Below are positions 11,233-21,990 of a stretch of DNA of 64,000 bases, piece after piece. The first letter of the stretch is position 1, and the number at the start of each line of letters is the position of its first letter. The DNA lies in contig BSYO01000014.1 of the NCBI GenBank assembly GCA_033239525.1, forward strand, positions 3,299,351 to 3,363,350, given 5' to 3'. Both the position numbers and the translations under genes were made by a program. Origin of the DNA: Nepenthes gracilis (Eukaryota > Streptophyta > Magnoliopsida > Caryophyllales > Nepenthaceae). The notes beneath the pieces were generated by a model. That model saw only the letters and a program-made list of their open reading frames with translations, did not search any database and was not told where the DNA came from.

Positions 11233-12235
11233 CGCTACATCAGCCCAAGTAAGGCATGCACATGCATTATAGTGAATGCTTGGACATGTGATTTGTCTTT
11301 TATCAGTAAAGTCATTCTTTCTATCCTACATCTTCATTTGTGTGAGTTGATGACATGCATTACATCCTTAAATCATACGACCTAGACCGCCCCTAAGTAG
11401 GGAGGACAAGCGTCCGTCCGCAAAACTAGTCCTTGGCCCAGTGCCAGGCGATCTAAAATCGACCGTCCCAGGACTTCGTCTCACGCCCAGATGGCCTTGG
11501 GGCGGCTTTATACATTTTGGCTCCGCGCCAGTGGGCCCGAGTGGCCCCCCCAGAAATTAAGCTTCGCGCTAGACAGCCCGAAGGCAGCCACTTACAGGCT
11601 GAGACATCTCACCAAAAGGACCCAAGAGGTCCATCAAACGAGCCAGCCCCACGACCCGGGCGGTTAAAGCATCGAGGCACAGATGGCTTCAAGTCCCAAT
11701 CTCGGGACGGACAAAACCTTAGGGGGCAAAAATTACAAGCGTACGGTGACCTTCTTGAACAGAAGAGAGCACCCGCAGTCTACAATGGTCGTGGGCTAGG
11801 ACATTAACTTGGTGATTACAAGTGCCTTGAGCAGGGACCACACACCTCCCGCAATTATACGCGACCAAGGCCAAGACCCGGAGTCCGGTCACGCGGCCTA
11901 ACAACCCGGCCCGACCCTCTCCACGGGACTTGTGGCGACATTCGCTCTACGGATCGAGCTTCCCACTAAACGCGTGAGCTGCGGCGACATCCTCTTACGA
12001 AGGGCGAGCACCACGAAGAAGGCGCTTGGATAGGGCCTTAGCAACAATGGCTCTGAAGAGCTTAACATTCAAGCATGGGAAGTAATCCAGCAGTTGACAA
12101 AGCGAAGATTGCAAGCGACATCCATGACGGTGCAAAGAAGAAATAGCCACTTTCCATTCATATACAGGAAATGAGCATAACACAAAAGCAAGGAACGACG
12201 GTAAAAGGCAGCCTAACAGACAACACAAGTGGAGA
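11233..12235. other. Element B spacer with polypurine-like tract
   Basis: Non-coding interval corresponding to the tandem-repeat spacer of family A. Remnants such as GACCTAGACCGCCCCTAAGT (11390) match the start of the family-A spacer, but the 40-bp array is not clearly kept. The tract CTTAGGGGGCA at 11717-11727 matches the candidate central PPT of family A. Confidence 0.55.
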
Positions 12236-14050
12236 CTAATCAGGCAGACAAGACGGAGTAGCCTCCTCATGAAAGTTCCTCACGCGAGATGCCTCCCGTA
12301 TGCTGGCGTTCCCGGGGTGAAAGACTCCTTGCGGAATGTGGGGAGCCACCAAGGAGGCGATCTTGCGGCACAAGCGGATGCCATCCCAATATCGAGCCTC
12401 CAACACCAGCCGTGACTCCGACGGAGAGAGCCGACCAACCATTCTCTAATTAACCAAGCGTTATCGTCCTCCAAGGCGACACGTAGGGCTTCCAGCTGCG
12501 CCACTCTCTGCCGCAGGTGCCCATTCTCCTCTTCGAGAGACGCAAATTGGGCCCGTCCGCTGGAGATGACCTGCTGCAAGTCCCTATGAAGGAGGGCGGT
12601 TAATGCATCAAAAGGGTTGGGACTACCTGGAGCCTCCATAAGAAGCAACATCAGAGGCACTCCCAAGGCAGGCAACAGTGGAGGAAGGCCAGATTGAAGC
12701 AACCATACCTGAGAAGGGGTGACGCTCGGAGAGCGCGCAAGATCACCCGAAAGAGCCTCTCCTTGAGGTTCCGCTCCTTCACTGGAGCGGAGGCTGGTGA
12801 TGGAAGGGCGGCGGCGTAAGAAAGCATAGCTCTGCCACGAGGACGTCGCGGTTGCCCCCTCATCGGCCTGGACCGGATCAGCAGCGAGCGCAACGCCTTC
12901 CTCTGGAGATGGGGCCAAACCTTCAGGGAGCCTATATTCCGAGATAGGCTCCACAAAGATCCAGCATCGCTCTCTACAGGCCCCCGGCCTCCCGACATCG
13001 ATAGGCGCGGCTATAAAGCGGCCCCTCCGGATCCTCAAGAACGACATCATCATTTCACCTGCAGGGTGGCGTCCGCAGACGCCTCCGCAATGGAGCGAAC
13101 GAGGGGACTCCTAGTGGGTCGAGACTCCACCTCGCTGACTTCGCGAGCGGCTAGTCCCACAATCGGCCGAAAGGCACGGTTTCCCCACTTCGTTCTCTTC
13201 AAAGTCGGACTTCCCACCACAACAGAAGAACCGGCGATCTGTCTCCTGGACCTCCGCGTGGAAGTCCCCTCGGCCTCCCTCAGCCTCTTTGAGGCGGCCT
13301 CATCCTCATCGTCGTCTGTCGACAACTCCAATAATGAACAGCTTTCCTCCTCGTTCACCCCGGACGATGGAGGAGTGGCTGCATCTCCAGGATCTCTTTT
13401 GCCCGGGGCAGCAATTTTTCGTCCCGAAGGAGGTCCCCATTTGCAGGCCTCAAATGTGATGGAAGTCAGGAAGTAACCCTGGACCGAGAATTTTGCTAAT
13501 TTAGACTTGATGGTGGATATCAGCATCGCTGACTCCACGGCGTCCTCAGCCGATGGCTTTTCTTGGAAGTATCCTGAAATCGGGCCCCACACTCGCGAGA
13601 GTTCAGAGTCAGGGGACTCCTGCAGAAAGAAGAAGCGCTCCTTCCAGCCCTTCACCGAGTCAGGGTTGGTTCCGCGAAAGCAGAACCCCGCCTTGGGGGA
13701 CATCGACACCCAATCCTCCGACTCCGTGAACCGGAAGATTAACCTCGCCGCCTTGGCATCGAAGGAGCCACCATGAAGGTGGGCAAAGATACACGGGGAC
13801 ACCAAATAGCGCAAGGCGTTGGGGTGAAGCCTCGCCACCGGAACCCTCAACGCGTCCACCAGCGCATACAGCGTGCAGTGCATAGGGTAACGAAGCCCCC
13901 CCTCAGATGGTGCTCGTACACCGTGATGTAGCCCGTTGGGGGGGCGCTGGCTCTATCCAATGCGCCAGGGACACGGTAACCTCGATCGCTGGGACAGCCC
14001 TAATCAGCCACGAAAAGCAATGGCTCCCCCGTTAGGATGGACTACATTAT
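12236..14050 (-). pseudogene. Antisense ORF 1 of element B
   Basis: The longest piece is 13883-13050 (277 residues, minus strand), preceded in another frame by a GYITVYEHHLRGG stretch (about 13890-13950) that matches FVTVYEAHLRSGLRL of family A. Then come VPVARLHPNALRYLVSPCIF, a W-V-S-M segment and GWKERFFFLQESPDSELSRV, the best matches in the window to the 'putative gypsy type transposon' domain (PF04195, by memory). After that there is a KWGPPSGRK motif, an acidic Asp/Glu run and a basic patch. Next is 13053-12280, whose 3' half is a coiled coil (ASLEEENGHLRQRVAQLEAL). The junction at about 13060 has an AG/GTGAAA donor-like site, so splicing is possible. The function is unknown. Confidence 0.75.
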
Positions 14051-14566
14051 GAACACCGTGACGAGTGGCTGCAGGAGCACAGGAAGAAGAAGAGCTCTCT
14101 CTCTTTTTGCCATCTCTCTCTCTCTCGGTTGACACAGGTACGTTACAGGAAAAATCTCAGCGGAAGGAGGGAAGCAATCCCTGATTGATTTAAATAAACA
14201 ACGGAAAGCCAAAAGGCGGGAAGCCAAAGCAGCTCTCCCCTGCAGACGATCGGGACATGTGTTGGCTTCACAATGCACCGCAGGATCCGAAATCGTCTGC
14301 AATCATGGCTAAACGCTAGACTGACAGGCGCGTTCCCTCAACCGTCTGATAGGGATCCGCGCTGGCGCCTCAGCATTAAATAAAGGCTCACGATAGTGAA
14401 GCCCATGAAGAGGCGCACGATAACACAAAATGGGAAAAACCAATCAAGAAGCAAGGAGTTCAGAAGACAAAACGGTGCGATGAAATAGCAAATTACATTA
14501 TACCAGCCGATCCCGTTACGGTGGTTACAAAAAAAAAGAGGGGCAAAAGCAAAAAGTAGCAATCAA
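14051..14566. other. Element B interval between the two antisense ORFs
   Basis: No supported coding sequence. Short minus-strand frames here are hydrophobic because of T-rich sequence and have no family support. Confidence 0.4.
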
Positions 14567-15366
14567 CTAATGGTCCCAATGGCCTGTGGAAGAGCTTGGG
14601 ACGTGGTAGTCCACCAACTGTTCGCGAGTACGAGAATGTGAGTTGCGAGGGCCTAGAACACCCACGCGGAAGTTTGAATCCTCCAGCGATGCCAGCCTCC
14701 GGCAAAGCCTTACGGCATCAAGATAACTACGCTCCAGGGCAGGATTCACTCCCTTCGGCCGAAGCCTCGTCCTCAGCTCCGACCGCAGCTCAGTAACCAC
14801 AGCCTCATGTTGTTGCCTCAGCTGCTCGATCTCTCCTTCAAGAGCCAGCATGTGGGCCTGCGCCCCCACATTGGCGCCAACAAGACGTGTGGCCCTGGCC
14901 TCCGATTCAGCCGAAGTGCCTTCCAGATGCGGGACGTGAGCCCTCAGCCACTCTACCTCAGCAGCAGCCGCCCTAACATGCGGTTCAACCCCCTCGAAAC
15001 CCGGAGGAGCTCCCGATTCTAAGAAGGGCCCGCCACCGTGGATTCGGAGCGAGCCCCTCTTGAAGAGCCGACTCCCGAAGTCCTGGGAGTGTGAGAGCCA
15101 TACTCAGACTCGTCAGAAGAGCGTTTCGAATCATAAGAGGAGTCTTCAATCAATTTTGCAGCAAGAAAGCACACACGGGGAGAACAAACTACCGATAAAC
15201 ACGCAAGTACAAAGAAGTGCAAGGTTCCAGGAGAAAGTGGCGCATTTAAATAGGCGAGTTTTCTCCTGAAAAGGCAGCAACTCCAAAGGGCAGGAGGCAT
15301 CGAAGCGTGGACAATGGGGATTTTACACATGGAAGGCCCATAAAGCATCGCGTGTTTCCCAGGCAA
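14567..15366 (-). pseudogene. Antisense ORF 2 of element B (coiled coil)
   Basis: A second minus-strand reading frame lies between antisense ORF 1 and the 3' LTR. The piece 15366-15019 ends in a serine- and charge-rich tail. In the next frame (about 15010-14567) there is a long Ala/Glu/Leu-rich coiled coil containing EGEIEQLRQQHEAVVTELRS, followed by SYLDAVRLCRRLASLEDSNF. That last motif resembles YWDGIRLCRKIASLVAP at the end of ORF 1 (about 12370), so ORF 2 looks like a duplicated or paralogous C-terminus. Family A has no counterpart. Homology outside the window is unknown. Confidence 0.5.
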
Positions 15367-16512
15367 GGCTCCACGACACGACGTCTCCTGACCGCGCAGG
15401 CATTAAATGCGCCGGTCACGCCAAAGGATGTGACCGCCAACAGCGGCCATTCCGCTCACGCAAAGTCGAAAACAAATCACCGGAAGAAGTCGCCAGGCAA
15501 AAGAGAAGTACGCACAAAGGCAAGAGGAAAATGAAGGCAAAAAGGGGCTACTTCTTTTATTAATCGACGCTTTCTTACAAAGTACAGAGTTTGCAGCAAT
15601 AGGGCTACGAGAAAGACGAAGGAAGCTACGGTGCGAGGCCCCATATGCTCCATTGCCATGCCCCAGATGAGCTTGGTGAACGTGATCCACATGGGATCCC
15701 CACGGTTGGAGCCGTCGGTGGTTCACCGAGCGGACTGGTTTGGAGGCGAGGAGCATCCCCCGGTGGAAGTCGCCGAAATGCTGTCCACCAGGGTGGGGTA
15801 AGCACCGAGGCCAGGAAAGCCCTTAGAGGTAGTAGGGTGAGGACCTCCCACTCCCTTGCTGGGTTTCTGGCCTCGAGATCCCTCCACGGTTGGCGCTCTA
15901 GCCCAACGAGTAGGGAGATCATGAGCGGCAGCCTCTGCTGGCAGGAAGCATACCCGTAGAGGTTCCGCCAAGACTCTATCTCGGGCCAGGTGAGCCACAA
16001 CACGGGAGGAGATACACGACGACAGCGGAATGGCCGAGCCACTCTCGTTAGCACCAAAGGCGGACAGCCGCATGAAAATTGGAACGATTTTTGACAAGGG
16101 CCGCAAGCGTCAAGTTGAACCATCCGACTTCTTCTCGAACACCCGCAGAGGGAGGTCTAAGCCAGAATCTCCTCATTGCTTCTCCAAAGGCAACCAAGGT
16201 CTGTGCACCACCTGCTCGAGTACTCCTCCTATTTATAGGCAGGGCGCGAGCCATCCATCACTCAAAGCTTTGCAGCAACAAGCAGACGTCTTTCGTGGAA
16301 CAGGGAAGACCCCTAATCAGACGCAACTCAAGGCGTGCAGCTCTTACCCGGTGAAGAGACAAATCACGGCAATGCCTGAAAAGCTTTGTCCAACCTCCTA
16401 GGGAAGGCGCGAACCGAGAAAATGACGAACAAATAGAGCGGTACGAGGAAGGGTGTGGAGCTGCAGAATGGGCCCAAGGGACATGCCCGACCCGACCACT
16501 GGCCGGCCCATG
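15367..16512 (-). other. Element B 3' region with weak antisense frames
   Basis: On the minus strand 16123-15626 reads openly and includes VLWLTWPEIESWRNLYGYAS. This could be another part of the antisense gene, but no family is recognised and frame shifts are likely. The rest is spacer leading to the polypurine tract. Confidence 0.3.
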
Positions 16513-16525
16513 TATGGGGGGCTAG
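16513..16525 (+). promoter_or_regulatory. 3' polypurine tract, element B
   Basis: The sequence ATGGGGGGCTAG ends directly at the 3' LTR (TGTTGGG). It is identical in core to the tract before the A4 LTR at 51215-51226. Confidence 0.8.
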
Positions 16526-17495
16526 TGTTGGGTCCCATGTCCTAGCCCATGAAGAATCCCGAGGCCCACAAAAGGTTTAGAAGCCCGCGCAAGTTGGTTA
16601 GCCCAGCCCAGCAACCGGAACGCATAAAAGAGCCCATGCTAGCAGAAAGCAACAGGACTCTGCAACGCATTTAATGCGTTGCCGGGAAACCGACGAAAAG
16701 GCGGAAAGACTAGCCAATAGAGGAGTGGCTGGTGTAGCGCCAACGGCTCCCGCAGCCGTCTGCAGGCAACCAACCAATCCCGGCTCAAGGAAAAATCGGG
16801 CGTGGCCGGTAACGCCCAGAAGCGTGCCAGCCATGGAAAGAGGACAACCGACATGACCGGCAGTCCACGACAGTGACCAGCGGTGCAGAAGCCCTCACAA
16901 CGGGCATTCTGGCACCCAGTGTCCAACGGGAAATGGCCTATAAAAGGCTCTCCTTTCCCGTGAAGAAGGGATTCCAATTCTGATTCCGATTCTAATTCCG
17001 ATTTTGACTCGAACTCAACTAACGAGCTCTAAGCTTCCTTCTTCTCGACTTGGTCGCAAGAAAGTAACGAGCTGGAACTGAGGATTGACTCACTTCAGTC
17101 TGGCATGAGCTAGCTCACGATTACTCATCCCACGTCTACTCAGACTACAGGAAAGTCAGCCACCCCCTGCGGTGCTTCAAGGAAGCCAGGTCTTTCACAA
17201 CCTGCTCACTGCATTCTCTATAACATTACACGAGCATCTCTTACGCTTTTACAGCATTCATCCGCGCACTACCCTTTAGCATGCGCCATTTTCGTTCATT
17301 GCGGAAATTTGCTGACTTGAGCGTCGGAGCGGCCTCGGTGGGAGAAATCCTGCAGGACCCCTGACCTCTTATTCGTTATTTGTGTTGTGTAGGTCCAGGT
17401 TCATAGCAACGGAGACCGGACCCTTCGACCGACGCCGCTGCGTGTTAAGGAATCGAGCTCCTAATCATCGATAACCGCGGACCCAGGACGCAACA
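16526..17495 (+). mobile_element. 3' LTR of element B
   Basis: 970 bp, starting TGTTGGGTCCCATG and ending GGACGCAACA. It has a CCTATAAAAGG TATA box near 16937 and the same GATTC-rich tract as the 5' LTR. It is followed at once by the ATTAT target duplication and the resumed ATT microsatellite. Confidence 0.9.
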
Positions 17496-17600
17496 ATTAT
17501 TATTATTATTATTATTGATGAATAGTCAAAGTGGCAATAATATCTTTGATGTGTTATTATTCTTCTAATAATAATAATTATTATTATTATTCTTATTATC
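17496..17600. repeat. ATT microsatellite, right flank of element B
   Basis: ATT triplets to about 17517, then a second AAT/ATT-rich patch at 17566-17600. It begins with the 5-bp target duplication of element B. Confidence 0.8.
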
Positions 17601-17841
17601 TTATTTTAACATTTCGATTCTATTTATATCTATAGCTTCGGAGGGCCCACTGGTTTGATTTAATCCAACGGGTAAGGGGTTAAACCCTCCTATTTTAGTT
17701 CTTAAATTTTGTTTCTTTTTGAAAATTTAATTTTGTTATATATTTTTTATTTTTGAAAAGTTTTATAAAATAAAAAAATTATAAATATTTTTTGGTTAAT
17801 TTTTTGAATTCTATTAATATGATAATATTTTATAAATATAT
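17601..17841. other. AT-rich spacer between elements B and A2
   Basis: AT-rich DNA without ORFs. Bases 17837-17841, TATAT, are the left target duplication of A2. Confidence 0.6.
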
Positions 17842-18835
17842 TGATGGGTACGCCCATACTGAGCTGGCCCAAGAGGAGAAACGGCTCAAATCCATGAATG
17901 CCCATATGTGCGCCTTGACGGTCAACGTCAGGCGTTGATGAGATGAGAGGCCAAATGGGTCGACCAACAGGCTTCCTATGAGACGATCAATATTTATATT
18001 GACCGAAAGTATTACAATAGGCCGCCCAAGAGAGCAAGCATCATGTGGGCCATGCCCAATTGGGCCCACATCTCCGTATACGACCAGTAACTGCTTCCTT
18101 CCCTAATTTCACATATTTTCAAAAATGTAATCTTTACTATAACAGGTACCAACAGATTTAGCGCATATTCCATGAGGAAAGTGCTAGTCTCTCTCTTCCT
18201 GCCCACTACAAACCTTAATGGTAACAAGATGCAAAAGGAAAGCGAATAATCCTGAGAGCCGTTACCTACTAGGAAAGGAAGCAATCCCAACAGATTGAAA
18301 AAATTAAGCCTTTCTACCCAAGAAAGGTCACTTGACAGATTACAAGAATCAAGCCTTCCTGCCCAAGGAAAGTTGTCTAGCATTTTATCAATAAAAGCCC
18401 ATGGAGTCTTCACTCCGGGGTAGGCTCACTTCTAAGAATATAATGCTCACTGTGGAGATCATACACACTCATTACTTAGATTTCAAAGGCTCCATTCTCC
18501 TCTAAAAGCTTTCATAGGTGCTCTGACAATTTTTCAAGTTCTCATGCTTATAGAACTCAAACTCATCCTCTCTCTCTACGTTCTTTGCGAATATAGAGTT
18601 GAGAGATCGTGCTTCTCACGAGCCATAATAATGCCTTTCACCTCTAAGAACCAAACACCCATTTCAAACACTCTTCATTTTCTTTCTGCTCTCATTTCCA
18701 TTTACCTTTTTAAAAGTTGAAGACCGATTACTGACTTGAGTATTAGAGTATTTTTGGTGGGATAATATTTTCTTGTTTGTTGTGGGTGTGCGGGATTTAA
18801 ATTCGTGAATGGAGCATCCCGACAATTAAGCGTCT

Positions 18836-19862
18836 TGTTCCCACATCGGATGGAGGTGAACGTGCTTTATTATAAGGGCGTGAATCTTCCTTAACGAGAT
18901 TGGGGGTAGTGGACTCTGTTAGAGTGGACTGCGTGATGGCTGGGACGCCAAGTTCCCCCAGTATCATCATTCGAAATTTGGATCCATAGACACATCCGAT
19001 CCGGTGTGCGTCGTCCCAAGGAAAGCACTCGGATATGAAAAGCCTTATAATAAGGCGTGGATACATTTTTTCCATTAAACAAAACTTTCGTGTTGGCAAT
19101 TTTACCTTCCCCCAAGCTAACTAGAAATGGTGAATATGGTAAGAAGGATCCCATCCGATGTGCCCGGCCGAGGGCGTTGGGTCCCAAGGGGTGGGCAGAG
19201 AGTCCTACATCGGATGGGGAGGTGAACGAGCGTGCCTTATAATAAGGGCGTGGGTACCTTCTTCCTTGACCTTTTGGGGCGGTGGATTCCGACCGGGAAC
19301 AAAACCGACCATGGGGACGCCCGTAAGTTCCCCAACCCAAAGCGGACAATATCATCATGCGGATGCGCCGGGGACGCATGGATGGTAATGAGAGCCGGAA
19401 TGATCAGCGAGATTTCCCAAAGGGGGTGGATGTCTTTCGGATGGGGAGGTGAACGAAGCGTGCCTTATAATAAGGGCGTGGATATCTCTTCCTTGAGTAT
19501 TAGGGGCGGTGGATTCCGTGCGGGAACAAAATGACAAGATACGTGTTGGCTTGGGACGCCGTAAGCCCCACCCTAGCTCCCATGCGGGACGTACTGGTAT
19601 CGAGGGCGTGATCCGCTCCGTGAGTTCCCCGGCCTGTGCGAATGCACCGGGCGTTCTGGTAGGAGTGGAGGCTAGAGGAAGAAGTCCGACCAAAAAATGG
19701 GAAGGTGAGCGAAGCGTGCCTTATTATAAGGGCGTGATACGTATTCCTAAGTTTTGGGGGCGGTGGACTCCGTCGCAACAAAATCCCAAAATGAAGGAAC
19801 GGGACGCCGTAAGTTCCCCTCGGGCGAACAATATCGTCCGGATGCACCGGGACGTTACAAAC
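18836..19862 (+). mobile_element. Cluster of TRIM-like LTR fragments
   Basis: At least four partial copies of one LTR-like sequence begin near 18836, 19200, 19430 and 19700. Each has a CATCGGATGGGGAGGTGAAC-like start, a GTGCCTTATAATAAGGGCGT box, a GGCGGTGGATTCCGTGCGG segment, GGGACGCCGTAAGTTCCCC and a GGATGCACCGGGACG end. At 19381-19397 a TGGTAATGAGAGCC sequence resembles the initiator-Met-tRNA primer site (TGGTATCAGAGC). These short LTRs are common in plants and are shared with TRIM or short copia elements. A fifth weak copy lies near 19045. No coding sequence is present. Confidence 0.65.
18965..18996 (+). repeat. Extra copy of the A2 LTR tail inside the TRIM cluster
   Basis: CGAAATTTGGATCCATAGAC and the following ACATC repeat the LTR end found at 19866-19892. 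The downstream AAGCTAACTAGAAATGGTG (about 19117) also repeats 19952-19972. A segment covering the LTR end and the start of the internal region was therefore duplicated together with TRIM material. Confidence 0.6.
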
Positions 19863-19892
19863 TGTTCAAAATTTGGATCCATGGACACATCA

Positions 19893-20099
19893 TTGGGCCG
19901 CACTTACCGCCTACCACATTTTTCCATAAACCTTTCTCAATTTTACCTTCCAAGCTAACGAGAAATGGTGAATATGAGAGCAATGTGCTAGCAAACCGTC
20001 GAGATGTGACTCTTCGACCAGCCACACTACTAGGAAAGGAATGGAGTCTGAGGACCTTCTTTCAACATCTAGAGATCGACACCAACAAGATACTAGATG
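19893..20099 (+). other. A2 primer site and leader
   Basis: It begins TTGGGCCGCACTT, a degraded form of the Tat primer site, directly after CACATCA. The leader up to gag is non-coding. Confidence 0.5.
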
Positions 20100-21480
20100 C
20101 CCGCTCCCGTAGATCCCGAGGTTGGAAAATAGATGGCCTCTAGGAGAGGAGGCTAGAGGAAGAAAAAGCCGACGCTAAATATTGATCTGGACATATCTCC
20201 TTGTTCAAAGTGGAAGTCTTGAAGAGCACTCGATGACTCGAAGAAAGTCAAAATGAAGGAACCCCGATGGGAGTAGGCCCCGGAGGGAGCCTTCCGAATT
20301 TGGTGGATCGTCTTAATTATTTTCGCTCCAAGAGATCAACCAATGCTACTAGGGTAGATCCCAGGTTGGAGAAGATCTGAAACCACATGTTCAGGGATGA
20401 TGAGCACGTTATCGATCTGGACAGATCTACATTCACAGTGGAGATCTTGAACCGGTCAATGCCGACAAAGTTTAAGATGTCCCCCTTGACTCTTACGATG
20501 GGAGCATTAATCTGGTGGATCATCTCAATTGTTTTCGCACCCATCTGAGTCTGCGAGGGTTAGAGGACACGGTAATACACTGCTACTTCCCGCTTACATT
20601 GAAAGGGGACGCTCGTATATGATTCCACCACATCCCTTCAAACTCGATCAGGAGTTTCAATGAGCTGACCGACCTCTTCTTGGCCAAACACGCCTCCAGT
20701 CACCGAGAAGAGAAGTAGCCTTAACACCTCTCCCACATCAAGCAAAGGCAGGGAGAGAATCCATGAAAGTTTCTGGATTGATTCATGGTAGAGGCCGGGT
20801 GGATCCCCAAGCTCACAGCGGCGATAAAGTTGGGCAGCTTCACCTTCGTGCTAACATACGAGGACTTCTTCGGGCCCCTAGTACATAAAAACCCACGTAG
20901 ACCTTCCAGGAGGTAGAATCTATCACCCGAGCATAAACAGTGGCAGAGGAGGCCAACAAGGCTAAGCATTCCGAGTGGACTGAACAACCTCGCTCATTCC
21001 CAGGAGAGGGAAAGAGGAAGCTCAATGGCGGTGATCACTTTCGCAGGAAGCACCACCGAACTGGACCGCCATAGCGTAATGACTACAAGTCAATCAACCT
21101 GAATCTCTTAACCGATACGCGTTCAAACGTCTTCATGCAGATCCGTGTGAAAAAGTTCCTTAAGTAGCCAAAATCACTTAAGAATGGGAGGGAGAAAATC
21201 CAGCTAAGTACTGCGATTTTTATCGATCTCCTAGACTCTCCACAGGGGATTGTAAGACTCTCCAGTGGAAAATAGAAGAGCTGATCCGGAAAGGCCACCT
21301 CACTAGGTTCGTCAAGAACCATGGCCAGAGCTTTGGCACTACGGGAGGAGAAGGACCGGAACCTTCCCCTCCACGAAATCGGGTTGCGGCAAGAGTTGTC
21401 AATATGATTACTACTCGACCCGCCAATACCCCGACAGACAACAAGGACCAGTAGACAAGGAGGAAGAAGTAGCACACCAC
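20100..21480 (+). pseudogene. gag of A2, heavily mutated
   Basis: The capsid core is legible around 20490-20720: YDGSINLVDHLNCFRTHLSL, then YFPLTLKGDARI and NELTDLFLAKHASSHREEK, each matching element B gag. The later zinc-knuckle region (21120-21320) survives as the LSSGK and QIRVKKFLK pieces with several stops. No intact frame longer than about 80 codons remains. Confidence 0.8.
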
Positions 21481-21990
21481 GGACAACGTCATTAGTTTTA
21501 GTGACAATGACTTAGCACATGTAATTTTTCTCCATGTAGAACCTCTTATTATATTTACACTAGTTTCAAATGGTAGCATCGACTACCAACTAAAGTGGGT
21601 ATTCATTGATAATGGAAGTTCACGTGACTTACTCTACCTCAATGCTTTTTTAAGCTTGGTTTAAAAAAGAGTAAATTAAAGCCTGCCGAAGGCTCGCTAT
21701 ATGGCCTTGACAACCAGCCGATACCTGTCTAAGGGATGATCCAATTGGATGTCACCCTGGACACATATCTGAAAATGGCAAGTCGTACACTCACTTTTTG
21801 GGTAGTCGACCTACCTTCCGTATACAACGCTATACTAAACTACCCGTACCTAACAGCGTTTGGCGCCATCACTTCGATACCGCACCTCTAAATGAAATTC
21901 TCGATGTCGTACGGTGTGGACGAAGTGTTAGATGACCAGGTCATTGGGCGGACATGTTACATGTCCCAAATCACTCCTAATAGCATCACC
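21481..21990 (+). pseudogene. Aspartic protease region of A2
   Basis: FIDNGSSRDLLYLNAF near 21603, YGLDNQPIPV near 21700, then VVDLPSVYNAIL near 21803. This is the same sequence of motifs as element B protease. Single-base losses and stops break the frame. Confidence 0.8.

Larger units (their letters stand above)
4923..17495 (+). mobile_element. Complete, decayed Tat-lineage Ty3/gypsy element (family B)
   Basis: A 12.6-kb element with both LTRs, a primer site, gag, protease, RT, two RNase H domains, integrase, antisense ORFs and a polypurine tract. It is flanked by the 5-bp direct repeat ATTAT (4918-4922 and 17496-17500). The LTRs start TGTTGGGTCC (TATTGGGTCC at the 5' copy) and end CAACA. 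Coding regions are GC-richer than the flanks and carry several stops and frameshifts, so the copy is non-autonomous. The gag-pol part is most similar within the window to the fragment at 41868-44108. Family A shares the plan but has diverged LTRs. Confidence 0.92.
17842..19892 (+). mobile_element. 5' LTR of A2, split by a TRIM-like cluster
   Basis: The main body, 17842-18835, aligns with the 3' LTR (31849 on) up to its last roughly 50 bases. The missing end, TTCAAAATTTGGATCC...CACATCA, reappears at 19863-19892, directly before a TTGGGCCGC primer-site-like sequence. The interval 18836-19862 is foreign. About 20 bp around the TAACCTTTTA segment (near 18765) have also been deleted. Without the insert the LTR is about 1025 bp, close to the 1040 bp of its partner. 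Confidence 0.75.

Noticed and set aside
12280..13053. Host gene on the minus strand
   Set aside because: It sits within the bounded element B, and the coiled-coil tail has counterparts in the A copies, so it belongs to the element.
17842..18835. Independent solo LTR
   Set aside because: The TATAT flank is matched at 32889-32893, not near 18836, and the LTR tail reappears at 19866, so it is the 5' LTR of A2.
18836..19862. Cassandra-type TRIM carrying 5S rRNA
   Set aside because: No 5S rRNA internal control region was seen in the units.
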